A DNA stretch of 64,000 nucleotides, from the NCBI RefSeq assembly GCF_032854445.1, contig NC_088296.1, positions 17,537,485 through 17,601,484 on the forward strand, read 5' to 3'. This stretch comes from Liolophura sinensis (Eukaryota; Mollusca; Polyplacophora; Chitonida; Chitonidae). The first letter of the stretch is position 1. Every line of letters begins with the position of its first letter. This document shows, in pieces, positions 24,201 to 32,545 of this stretch. The position numbers and the translations under genes are program-made. The notes beneath the pieces were generated by a model, which had not been told where the DNA came from, did no database searches, and was given only the letters and a program-made list of their open reading frames with translations.

Positions 24201-27200
24201 TCTCTCCTCAAGTCAGACATCCAACATGGCTGCTAGTACAGGTTATCTGTGCCCTTGTTACTCCGTCCTCAAGTCAGACATCCAACATGGCTGCTAGTAC
24301 AGGTTATCTATACCCTTGTTACTCTCTCCTCAAGTCAGACATCCAACATGGCTGCTAGTACAGGTTATCTGTACCCTTGTTACTCTCTCCTCAAGTCAGA
24401 CATCCAACATGGCTGCTAGTACAGGTTATCTGTACCTTTGTTACCCTCTCCTCAAGTCAGACGTCCAACATGGCTGCTAGTACAGGTTATCTGTACCCTT
24501 GTTACTCTCTCCTCAAGTCAGACATCCAACATGGCTGCTAGTACAGGTTATCTGTACCCTTATTACTCTCTCCTCAAGTCAGACGTCCAACATGGCTGCT
24601 AGTACAGGTTATCTGTAGCCTTGTTACTCTCTCCTGAAGTCAGACATCCAACATGGCTGCTAGTACAGGTTATCTGTACCTTTGTTACCCTCTCCTCAAG
24701 TCAGACATCCAACATGGCTGCTAGTACAGGTTATCTGTACCCTTGTTACTCTCTCCTCAAGTCAGACATCCAACATGGCTGCTAGTACAGGTTATCTGTA
24801 CCCTTGTTACTCTCTCCTCAAGTCAGACATCCAACATGGCTGCTAGTACAGGTTATCTGTGCCCTTGTTACTCTCTCCTCAAGGCAGACGTCCAACATGA
24901 CTGCTAGTACAGGTTATCTGTGCCCTTGTTACTCTCTCCTCAAGGCAGACGTCCAACATGGCCGCTAGTACAGGTTATCTGTCTTCTTGTTACTCTCTCC
25001 TCAAGTCAGACATCCAACATGGCTGCTAGTACAGGTTATCTGTGCCCTTGTTACTCTCTCCTCAAGGCAGACGTCCAACATGGCTGCTAGTACAGGTTAT
25101 CTGTCTTCTTGTTACTCTCTCCTCAAGTCAGACATCCAACATGGCTGCTAGTACAGGTTATCTGTCTTCTTGTTACTCTCTCCTCAAGTCAGACATCCAA
25201 CATGGCTGCTAGTACAGGTTATCTGTGCCCTTGTTACTCTCACCTCAGTCAGACGTCCAACATGGCCGCTAGTACAGGTTATCTATACCCTTGTTACTCT
25301 CTCCTCAAGTCAGACATCCAACATGGCTGCTAGTACAGGTTATCTGTGCCCTTGTTACTCTCTCCTCAGTCAGACGTCCAACATGGCTGCTAGTACAGGT
25401 TATCTGTACCCTTGTTACTCTCTCCTCAAGTCAGACATCCAACATGGCTGCTAGTACAAGTTATCTCTATCCTTGTTACTCTCTCCTCAAGTCAGACATC
25501 CAACATGGCTGCTAGTACAGGTTATCTGTCTTCTTGTTACTCTCTCCTCAAGTCAGACATCCAACATGGCTGCTAGTACAGGTTATCTGTCTTCTTGTTA
25601 CTCTCTCCTCAAGTCAGACATCCAACATGGCCGCTAGTACAGGTTATCTGTGCCCTTGTTACTCTCACCTCAGTCAGACGTCCAACATGGCCGCTAGTAC
25701 AGGTTATCTATACCCTTGTTACTCTCTCCTCAAGTCAGACATCCAACATGGCTGCTAGTACAGGTTATCTGTGCCCTTGTTACTCTCTCCTCAGTCAGAC
25801 GTCCAACATGGCTGCTAGTACAGGTTATCTGTACCCTTGTTACTCTCTCCTCAAGTCAGACATCCAACATGGCTGCTAGTACAAGTTATCTCTATCCTTG
25901 TTACTCTCTCCTCAAGTCAGACATCCAACATGGCTGCTAGTACAGGTTATCTGTGCCCTTGTTACTCCGTCCTCAAGTCAGACATCCAACATGGCTGCTA
26001 GTACAGGTTATCTATACCCTTGTTACTCTCTCCTCAAGTCAGACATCCAACATGGCTGCTAGTACAGGTTATCTGTACCCTTGTTACTCTCTCCTCAAGT
26101 CAGACATCCAACATGGCTGCTAGTACAGGTTATCTGTACCTTTGTTACCCTCTCCTCAAGTCAGACGTCCAACATGGCTGCTAGTACAGGTTATCTGTAC
26201 CCTTGTTACTCTCTCCTCAAGTCAGACATCCAACATGGCTGCTAGTACAGGTTATCTGTACCCTTATTACTCTCTCCTCAAGTCAGACGTCCAACATGGC
26301 TGCTAGTACAGGTTATCTGTAGTCTTGTTACTCTCTCCTGAAGTCAGACATCCAACATGGCTGCTAGTACAGGTTATCTGTACCTTTGTTACCCTCTCCT
26401 CAAGTCAGACATCCAACATGGCTGCTAGTACAGGTTATCTGTACCCTTGTTACTCTCTCCTCAAGTCAGACATCCAACATGGCTGCTAGTACAGGTTATC
26501 TGTACCCTTGTTACTCTCTCCTCAAGTCAGACATCCAACATGGCTGCTAGTACAGGTTATCTGTACCTTTGTTACCCTCTCCTCAAGTCAGACATCCAAC
26601 ATGGCTGCTAGTACAGGTTATCTGTACCTTTGTTACCCTCTCCTCAAGTCAGACATCCAACATGGCTGCTAGTACAAGTTATCTCTACCCTTATTACTCT
26701 CTCCTCAAGTCAGACATCCAACATGGCTGCTAGTACAGGTTATCTGTACCCTTGTTACTCTCTCCTCAAGTCAGACATCCAACATGGCTGCTAGTACAGG
26801 TTATCTGTACCCTTCTTACTCTCTCCTCAAGTCAGACATCCAACATGGCTGCTAGTACAGGTTATCTGTACCCTTGTTACTCCCTCCTCAAGTCAGACAT
26901 CCAACATGGCTGCTAGTACAGGTTATCTGTACCCTTGTTACTCTCTCCTCAAGTCAGACATCCAACATGGCTGCTAGTACAGGTTATCTGTGCCCTTGTT
27001 ACTCTCTCCTCAAGTCAGACATCTAACATGGCTGCTAGTACAAGTTATCTCTACCCTTGTTACTCTCTCCTCAAGTCAGACATCCAACATGGCTGCTAGT
27101 ACAGGTTATCTGTGCCCTTGTTACTCTCTCCTCAAGTCAGACGTCCAACATGGCCACTAGTACAGGTTATCTATACCCTTGTTACTCTATCCTCAATACA

Positions 27201-30200
27201 GGGACAGCGAGAATCGCCTAGTGGCTGAGGTGGACACAGGTCGGGAACATCACCCGACCTTTACCAGCAATGCGCAGGGACTGCTCAGGACAAAGATGGA
27301 AGGAGGTGAAAACATTCTTTTGATGTAACCAAATGTACTTATGTATGTGACTAAAAGTACTTGTGTATGTGACCAAGTGTACTTGTTTATGTGACCAAAT
27401 GTACTTGGTTATGTGACCCAATGTACTTGGTTATGTGACCAAGTGTTCTTGTGTTTGTGACCAAATGTGCCTTTTTAGGTGACCAAATGTACTTGATTAT
27501 CTGACCAAATATGCTTGGTTATGTGACCAAATGTACTTGTGTATCTCACCAAATGTACCTGTTTATGTGACCAAGTGTTCTTGTGTATGTGACCAAATGT
27601 ACTTGTTAATGTGACAGATGTACATTTTATGCATTCAGATTTGATTTCATCAATTTCACATGATTCAGTTTTTTAAGTTCATTTCAGATATGAATATCTT
27701 TTTAATAAGTTTTCATCACTTACATCGCATACATTTTAATATTCATCATCCCATAAAGATTCAAGTGCAAAAGGCTTTTTTTTTTTTGCATATACCAAAA
27801 TCATTGTGAAAATCCAACAAATTTATAAAAGACACATCTAAATATTTGATACGCATTTAAATTTGCAGGTGAAGGCACAATTCCCATTGAATCAGACTTC
27901 AGAGGTCAGACATTTGATGGAATCCAGCGTGGAGAGAGACTGAGGACGATGTCGTGCACAGACAAAATTTGTCGCTGGAACGTAGTTGGAATGCAGGGGG
28001 CGCTGCTAAGCCACTTCTTGGAGCCCATATATCTGGACTCTCTCACACTAGGTATGGGCATTCCTGTTTAGTTCACAACACCACACTATCCAGGTGGTTA
28101 GAGCCTCCTGATCAGGAGACAGGAGTTCATGTCCGAGTTTGGTTATGATTGAGGCTTTTAAGACTTTTTCAATACTTTATCACTTAGTTTAGAAAGTGTA
28201 GTAAGTGACCTAAAATTTCCTCCAAAAAAGTTGTATTTTTAGAAGCATAAAAATGTCACAGACTGTTAATTTTCATTTTGAAAGTTACATTTTTCCTGGA
28301 GGATATCATGACATGGGTGTCCTCAGTTGCGAGCAGAAAAACACCAATTTGCTTATATGATTGGTGTTTTATGCTGTACTCAAGAATATTTCCCTTATAT
28401 GACGGCTGCCAGCATTATGGTGCCAGAAATCCCACAACCATCCACAGGTTGTTGGCAGACCAAAAAAAAAAGAGAAAACAATTAAGTAATTAATCAATAA
28501 TCCTATGAGTTACCTGTAAATTCCATTTGGGTCAATCACTCAGTCTAAACCTCTGCACTGTGCCTGTAGGTTACCTGTATGACCATGGACATCTGGCCCG
28601 TGCCGTGTGTTGCCGTCTGGCCCGGGGGGACCCACCCCTTAGTGACAGTCTTCCTGATGGCTTCCACCTGAACCACCCCTGGCTGGGACGCGTCACGATG
28701 TGTGACCCCCCAAGAGAGACCCAGAAAACTAAAGCTGACAGCATCAACTGGTGTTTGGGAGACGAGACCCCGGAAGTGCTGGATGGTACTTTGGGGATTT
28801 GCAATACTGGGTGAGAAAATGTTTTTTATTATAATTCATCGAGTGATTCTTGGTTTCCATTGGTCAGTACACTGTCACATGATATTCCGCTAAACATAAT
28901 GTAAAACGACTACGCACTCAAACAAAGCAAAATCACGCTCACAAAGCACTATCCCACGTTCATGAGGCTGTAGCCAACAATCTCGTGCTTATATCCAACG
29001 ATCGCAGGCATTTACTCTGCTGCATTCTTCCTTTGTGTACCTCTCTTGACCACTGCTTGACCACAACAGAACTGATTGATGGCTGGCTTTGTTATTGATG
29101 TACAAATTCACCGGTTTTAAGTATCAGTTGAGCAAGTGCGCTGTTTTTTTTTCTCAGTATAATAAAACATGCAGTCCACGCTGGGATATCAAGACTTGTT
29201 ATACCTCATAGGGTTATTCTCCGTTTCCATTGGTCAAGAGACGGTCACATGATATTCTGCAAAACGTGATGTACAATGATCAAGCGCCCAAGAATTTCAA
29301 CGTCACGCTTACAAAGTAATATCCAATGTTCATGAGGCAATATCCAACAATCTCATGCTAATATCCAACGATCACGTGCGTTGATTCCACGGCAGTTATC
29401 TCCCTTTCTGAATTTCCACCTGTTTTTGAGTGAGGGTGTTAATAATGCTGATTAGAGTTGGTATGCACTTTCTTCTTACTGGTTAATTCTTGTCAAGTAT
29501 TGCTGTGGGGTTTTTTTGGCATTGGTTTATTTCTAAAAGAAAACAGTGGTCAATCCAGCTCAGGCCTGAGTTGCCATTGAGTTTTCAGTTAAAATTTAAT
29601 TCATTTAATGGCGAGATTGTTAAAGCACTGGTTCGCTGTAATCACCAAGCCCTTAACGCATGTGTGGTTCCAGCTAGTGCTGGTACAGCTGGGGCTTTTA
29701 CTCAGCAGGTTTTCCAGATACCTAGCGAAGGTCTGTGGTTCATGTTGGACACGTCGTCTTTAAACACCAATCAAAAATGGAGGATATTGCACAGTGAAGG
29801 TTGAATACTTTTAGAGTGAGACATGAAAATGACAACCCAGGAGACGTGAAATATCCATGATATTCAGCCTTCACTGTGCCCTATACTGTTTATTATTTAT
29901 ATTTGGACAATATCATGATTTTGTGTATTTGAACAAGTTAGGCAATGTTGTGGCCTTCACGCACTTGACGTTGCACATAACATTGTGTATTGTTGCATGA
30001 CCCAGAGATGTGAAAGCAGACTAAACTATTATGACATTATTCGGCTGAGCTCGGATTGGAACGTCGTATAACAAAATGTTTCTTTTTTTTTAAGTCATGG
30101 CGTCTGGTTTTGCAATAACAAGATCTAACTGAAGCCAGTGAGGTATCACTTTTATCAGAAAAGTAATAATAAATAAGAGCCGATAAAAATAAATAAATAA

Positions 30201-30478
30201 AAAAATGAAACTCATTATCATCATGATGTTCCCTATCTTCTTTCAGCATTGAGAAGACGTTATTCTCAAGAGTGCGAAAGAGAGCACTGTATGAGAAGTT
30301 CCAGCAGGTGTGCAGGAAGTTTGACCGTTCTGACCTCCTTGGACTGGAGAGTTACAATGATGCAAAAAATCAAGCTGTAGATTTTCAGACTGCAAAGGCG
30401 GCCATGTTGAAAACATTTGCGGTCAACAAGTGTGGGCCTTGGGTGGGAAAACCAGTTGAGGAAGGAATGTTTTCATGA
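6480..30478 (+). CDS. ADAR: ADAR1-like double-stranded RNA adenosine deaminase (3' part of gene, 9 exons)
   Basis: Converts adenosine to inosine in double-stranded RNA. Exons: 6480-6685, 9888-10035, 11978-12155, 12797-12890, 14493-14648, 27202-27305, 27869-28051, 28570-28810 and 30247-30478. All junctions are GT-AG and all phases agree, giving 1542 nt (513 residues plus stop). Residues about 38-107 are a dsRBD ([37 protein letters not shown]). The deaminase domain follows: H198-A-E200 (zinc ligand and proton shuttle), PCG with C252, and SCTDK with C325. These match human ADAR1 His910/Glu912/Cys966/Cys1036 in order and spacing. [29 protein letters not shown] and INWCLGD resemble ADAR1 more than ADAR2. 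All catalytic residues are present, which argues against an inactive ADAD-type relative. Any Z-DNA-binding domain and further dsRBDs would lie left of the window. Confidence 0.96.
6686..7099. other. ADAR intron, left part, no feature seen
   Basis: Begins with donor GTAAGT. No repeat or coding signal was recognised before the 34-bp minisatellite. Confidence 0.5.
7100..7318. repeat. Minisatellite, 33-34-bp unit, about 6 copies
   Basis: The unit contains GGTTCAGAATTCTGTGG, then TAAATGGCCTAAAATTT. Copies differ by scattered substitutions. It lies in the ADAR intron between exons a and b. Confidence 0.9.
7661..7985 (-). mobile_element. SINE family B, near full length, reverse orientation
   Basis: Reads on the plus strand from (GAGT)n and GCTTGGGGTTTAACGTCGTA through CAGTCATATAATGACGAAGG to GATTGATCCTGGATCTACC. 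The last part is the reverse complement of the tRNA-like box B region. Compare the complete copy at 45834-46198. Confidence 0.9.
7986..8500 (-). repeat. Tandem repeat of about 178 bp, about 3 diverged copies, reverse orientation
   Basis: Reverse complement of the repeat at 39960-40670. Shared words in plus orientation include AGCACAATAGCAC / AGCACAATGACAC and GTAAATTAC, followed by AATTC. Confidence 0.7.
8716..9615. repeat. Minisatellite, 31-bp unit, about 29 copies
   Basis: The unit runs GTGAATTTCCAGACCCCTAG, then TAAGTCCCCTT. Units alternate between ACCCCTAG, ATCCTTAG and ACCTCTAG variants in a loose higher-order pattern. Each unit holds an acceptor-like TTTCCAG and a GTAAGT that matches the +1 to +6 donor consensus. 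It ends about 270 bp before the real acceptor of exon b. Confidence 0.96.
9888..10035 (+). CDS. ADAR: ADAR exon b: second half of dsRBD
   Basis: The acceptor is CCAATAAACAG and the first base completes Lys with exon a. It encodes [20 protein letters not shown], then [15 protein letters not shown]: the beta3 strand and the helix-2 lysine motif that contacts dsRNA. It ends in phase 0 at donor GTGAGT. Confidence 0.94.
10138..10584. mobile_element. MITE-like element, about 447 bp
   Basis: The ends are GCTAGTCTCCACG and its exact inverse CGTGGAGACTAGC. The inverted similarity runs on imperfectly for about 50 bp (TGACGTA..CTGCGC..CCAT). No coding capacity. It lies in the ADAR intron between exons b and c. 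Confidence 0.75.
10697..10842 (+). mobile_element. SINE family A, 3' part
   Basis: Contains GGTCTGGCAGCAACCTCC, CCACCATAATGCTGGCCG and TATTCTTGAGTACGGCC. The tail is diverged and the tRNA head is lacking. Confidence 0.85.
10843..11545. other. ADAR intron, mostly unique sequence
   Basis: 11230-11420 holds an imperfect inverted repeat: GTGGCATCTGCAAGCGTGAC, CTACGATCAAGGTATGTATA and, on the other side, TATACCTTGATTGTAGTC with GGTAGATGCCAC. This could be a small palindromic element. No gene is seen. Confidence 0.5.
11546..11813 (+). mobile_element. SINE family A, full length, with 15-bp target duplication
   Basis: The tRNA-like head (box A CATGGCTCAGTCAGTAAG, box B GAGTTCAAGTCC) is followed by the body and tail. 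It is flanked by perfect 15-bp copies of ATTAGTGAAAAAGTT at 11531-11545 and 11814-11828, which shows insertion by retrotransposition. Confidence 0.95.
11978..12155 (+). CDS. ADAR: ADAR exon c: start of deaminase domain
   Basis: The acceptor is TTTCTAG after a long T run. It encodes [20 protein letters not shown], then [20 protein letters not shown], which matches the ADAR deaminase N-terminus (..H..IA.LSH..FN.L..). It ends in phase 1 before donor GTATGT. The exon is flanked by SINE copies in opposite orientations. Confidence 0.94.
12207..12275 (-). mobile_element. SINE tail fragment (family C or B), reverse orientation
   Basis: Matches the reverse complement of the family C end: ATACTTAACAATTTTTCAGT, then GAGGAGTCATTAGGTGTG. 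It starts about 50 bp after the exon c donor. Confidence 0.6.
12283..12722 (-). mobile_element. SINE family A in reverse orientation, split by about 260 bp
   Basis: 12283-12330 is the tail (GGTGTTTTACACCAATATTT, ACTTATACGAAGGCG). 12600-12722 is the body and head (CAGTATGGTGGGAGGAAACC, GAGCTGGACTTGAACTCACA). The sequence between them is rich in GTACA-type words and looks like an insertion or local rearrangement. Confidence 0.7.
12797..12890 (+). CDS. ADAR: ADAR exon d: HAE catalytic motif
   Basis: Encodes [20 protein letters not shown], then [12 protein letters not shown]. His198 (zinc ligand) and Glu200 (proton transfer) are in this exon. Phases 1 in and 2 out agree with the neighbours; the donor is GTAAGC. 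Confidence 0.96.
12992..13504. mobile_element. MITE-like element, copy 1
   Basis: The terminal inverted repeats are TTACCTCCCTTGA and TCAAGGGAGGTAA; similarity extends outward (CTGCTCTGAA-like). The interior matches 32931-33434, sharing AGGTGGGACC / AGGTGAGACC, GTTGTAAACTTATT and AGAAAATATTTGTCAC. It lies in the ADAR intron between exons d and e. Confidence 0.8.
13505..14190. other. ADAR intron, no gene seen
   Basis: An 84-codon open frame at 13610-13864 has no recognisable motif and no splice context; it is not called. Confidence 0.5.
14191..14362 (-). mobile_element. SINE family A, reverse orientation, diverged
   Basis: Contains GGTGTTTTATGTTGTACTCA, GAGGAAACCGAGTACAGCCC and CAGGTTGCTGG. 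It ends about 130 bp before exon e. Confidence 0.8.
14493..14648 (+). CDS. ADAR: ADAR exon e: PCG zinc-ligand motif
   Basis: Encodes [20 protein letters not shown], then a K-rich stretch and [19 protein letters not shown]. Cys252 is the second zinc ligand. The acceptor is GTCTCCACAG, the donor is the weaker GTTGGA, and the exon leaves in phase 2. Confidence 0.96.
14649..15544. other. ADAR intron, 5' part before the 61-bp array
   Basis: Unique AT-rich sequence with a (TA)n run at 15212-15280. At 14724-14790 a short stretch ([20 protein letters not shown] in one frame) loosely echoes exon e but is not supported as an exon. Confidence 0.5.
15212..15280. repeat. (TA)n microsatellite
   Basis: Nearly pure alternating T and A with a few interruptions. 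Confidence 0.9.
15545..27201. repeat. 61-bp satellite, about 190 copies, filling an ADAR intron
   Basis: The unit runs CTAGTACAGGTTATCTGTAC, CCTTGTTACTCTCTCCTCAA, GTCAGACATCCAACATGGCT, G. Variants alternate ACAT/ACGT, AGTCAG/AGGCAG, GGCTGC/GGCCGC and CTGTAC/CTGTGC/CTATAC/CTGTCTT. Larger blocks are duplicated, for example 22857-23281 and 23282-23706 at a 425-bp offset. 61 is not a multiple of 3 and each unit has a TAG, so the many 74-195-codon open frames are artefacts. The last unit is the splice acceptor of exon f: its CTCAATACAG aligns with CTCAAGTCAG in every other unit. Confidence 0.98.
27202..27305 (+). CDS. ADAR: ADAR exon f: loop region between zinc ligands
   Basis: Encodes [20 protein letters not shown], then [15 protein letters not shown], which matches the ADAR segment ending in G.LRTK.E.GEGTIP. 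At 104 nt, skipping it would shift the frame before the third zinc ligand. It abuts the 61-bp array at its 5' side and a 22-bp array begins about 16 bp after its donor (GTGAAA). Confidence 0.93.
27322..27625. repeat. Minisatellite, about 22-bp unit, about 14 copies
   Basis: The unit is TATGTGACCAAATGTACTTG plus 1-2 bases, with many substitutions. It lies in the ADAR intron between exons f and g. Confidence 0.92.
27869..28051 (+). CDS. ADAR: ADAR exon g: SCTDK zinc-ligand motif
   Basis: Encodes [40 protein letters not shown] and [20 protein letters not shown]. Cys325 is the third zinc ligand. [13 protein letters not shown] matches ADAR1 closely. The donor is GTATGG, phase 1. Confidence 0.96.
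28352..28461 (-). mobile_element. SINE family A, reverse orientation, 3' part
   Basis: Contains GATTGGTGTTTTATGCTGTA, CAGCATTATGGTG and CCATCCACAGGTTG. Confidence 0.85.
28570..28810 (+). CDS. ADAR: ADAR exon h: deaminase core, inositol-phosphate side
   Basis: Encodes [20 protein letters not shown], then [11 protein letters not shown] and [20 protein letters not shown]. In known ADARs the segment around the conserved Trp of (S/I)NW..(G/A)D lines the buried inositol hexakisphosphate pocket. It leaves in phase 2 before GTGAGA. Confidence 0.95.
28838..29400. repeat. Direct repeat pair, about 200 bp each, offset about 371 bp
   Basis: 28838-29035 and 29205-29400 share TTTCCATTGGTCA, GGTCACATGATATTC / TGTCACATGATATTC, TATCCAACGATC and TTCATGAGGC. 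Dispersed family unknown; intron between ADAR exons h and i. Confidence 0.7.
29786..29884. mobile_element. Short inverted-repeat hairpin, about 100 bp
   Basis: The arms are GCACAGTGAAGGTTGAATAC and the near-inverse GATATTCAGCCTTCACTGTG, separated by about 50 bp. It could be a solo MITE or the ends of a deleted transposon. Confidence 0.6.
30247..30478 (+). CDS. ADAR: ADAR exon i: C-terminal exon with stop
   Basis: Encodes [40 protein letters not shown] and [14 protein letters not shown] before TGA. This is the usual ADAR end (..Y..AK.AA.DY..AK......G.W..KP.E...F). Lys and Trp here belong to the inositol-phosphate-binding set in known ADARs. Confidence 0.96.
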
Positions 30479-31835
30479 TAAGAGCTATCTGCTGTTTGGT
30501 TGTCATGATTGGAAATCATTGTCTTGACGCTGCATAAGTTCAGAATTCATGGACTGCCATTTTATGTTTGGCTGGTGTTTTTATTTGATAAAAATGTGAA
30601 GGAAATTCATCAGTCTGATGGAGATTTCAAATTAGTTTAATTCTTTTAACCTTTCAAGCTTTGAGCCAGTTTTTTGAATCAAGGACAAAAGGTGACATCC
30701 AACTTGTGAATACTTCATATTTTTGACAGTTTGATGGTAAATTTTACAGAAGAAGTCCTTTATTTTGCCCCGAAATTACACAATTATCACATCTTGAGAA
30801 AGGTTTGATCTTTGTGAGCAAACGTTTAGGTGTGAAATTCTATAAGATTGGATGAAGCAGATAAAGAACAGCTTTTCTCCACTTTTTAAACAGGAGAGTA
30901 ACCTCAAGGGAGGTAATTTGGGTCGTGTGCTGTCATTATAAATTTCATCATTGTTAATACATGTAAAGTATCATTACCTTAAAAGCACTTCACGAAGAGC
31001 TCTTAACCTTGAGCCACTTATATACCTACAAATGATCCAAAAGTGTATTAAAATTTTCTTTCCGAGTTAGCCCTGGACAAGCCACTAGGCATATATTGTC
31101 CGTTGACCAATAAAAATAGTTACGCCCCTTTTTTGTGACATATTGCCGAATGCTCATCTACATGAATCACTTGTGGATTTTACTGGTTCTCCAGTCTGTC
31201 GGTTTTACTCATTTTTATGCATGCAAATAACACAAAAAGATGAAAATACATGTATTTACATTTGAGTTCCCAAATTTCCTGGATCAGGCCTTAGTTGCTT
31301 TTTTTGTGTCTTGAACGCTCTGCCTACAGAACTGTTTCAATGGGAGCTTTTAAACTTGAGGTGGGTATGTATCTATGACGACTCTTGAAGCTTACTGACT
31401 GTAGATCCTGACGGTAAAGCCTTCACAGAGTTATGCCCCTTCTTTTGACTTATTGCCTTTTCTCGTCATGAATAATCTACCTACAGAACCGTTGCTCTTA
31501 AGAGCTTTTGCATTGGAAGTGTTTATGCACAGGCTGTTAGCATTTGTAACTGTGTCTGGGCCTATGACCAAAGATGGTTTCAAACTACAATGGGGATCTG
31601 GGCAGATCTTTGATATGCGTCAGTGTTGAAATCATGTTTACCATCTTCATCATGTTGGAAGAGTGCTAAATGAATAATGTACCGGTACAATCAAAATGGA
31701 CAGATCAGGAGATTTTGGCTAGAAAAAATCAATCCACGCAAATCCAATCAGAATTTTGCTATTGTGTTTTAATAGCCCAAATAATTACCTTTCTCAAAAT
31801 AGTAACCTTGTCTGTGCGTATGTTCCCATAATAAA
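30479..31835 (+). other. ADAR: Probable ADAR 3' untranslated region
   Basis: No exon follows on this strand. Candidate polyadenylation signals AATAAA lie at 31109-31114 and 31830-31835; which one is used cannot be told. 30888-30925 is an inverted fragment of the MITE end (AACCTCAAGGGAGGTAATTT). Confidence 0.5.
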
Positions 31836-32403
31836 GCTAGTAAAGTTTATGATGCCAGTCATTTCATAACTTTTTCCAAATTCGGAATCCTTTTAACACC
31901 ATGAATAGCAGAGGAACGAGTCTGATATTTTCTGAAAGGCAGTAAGTTGAGCTATTAGGTGAATAGAGAAAATTTTGTGGAGTAGTGAACACAAATTTTT
32001 GCCTTAAATCTCTGGTATTTGATAATTGTCATCGTTGATGTTTGAAACATGTAGTCATGAAACTTCATAATTAATAGTGTTGACAATTGTTTTTTCATTC
32101 CTGAAACCATTAAAAAATTTGAACACATGCCAGATCATTTTTTTTTTATAAGAGGGTACCCCAATCACCATAAATTTGGTCTATGACTCATTTGTTTATT
32201 TTTTTTTCATTCAGAGAAGTTTCAGCACCAAAAATAATATTTTGTGACATTTTTTGGCCTCTTAAAAATGCACTTTAGTGGGTGACATTTTAAGTCATTG
32301 AGGAGGTAGTTGTACATGAGGGCAGTTTTTTTTTTTTTCTTTTTTGTTGGATAGAGCAGCATTGCTAAAAATATCTTAGTCATCTTTATTTTTCCAATGC
32401 TTG
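31836..32403. other. Intergenic sequence, nothing recognised
   Basis: AT-rich with several poly-T runs. No gene or repeat identified. Confidence 0.4.
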
Positions 32404-32545
32404 ATCGGGTCACACCTAAGACCTTAAGAGAGGAAATTGTAGCTTCCTCGTATGCCGTTCAGCATGAAGGGGACCATGCAACGACTGGTTGACCCGTATC
32501 AGTATAATGGCTCAGGTGGGCAGCTTACTTGCCTTTTGGTAAGTT
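32404..32545 (+). mobile_element. SINE family B, middle part
   Basis: Contains GATCGGGTCACACCTAAGAC, TTCAGCATGAAGGGGACC and GTTGACCCGTATCAGTATAA. The head and tail are absent or diverged. Confidence 0.85.

Noticed and set aside
15545-26000. Dozens of 74-195-codon open frames with [14 protein letters not shown] repeats
   Set aside because: They are the 61-bp satellite translated. The unit is not a multiple of 3 and carries a TAG, and the frames overlap one another in several registers.
15545-27201. CRISPR-like array
   Set aside because: The whole 61-bp unit repeats with no variable spacers, in an animal intron. Likewise for the 31-bp array at 8716-9615.
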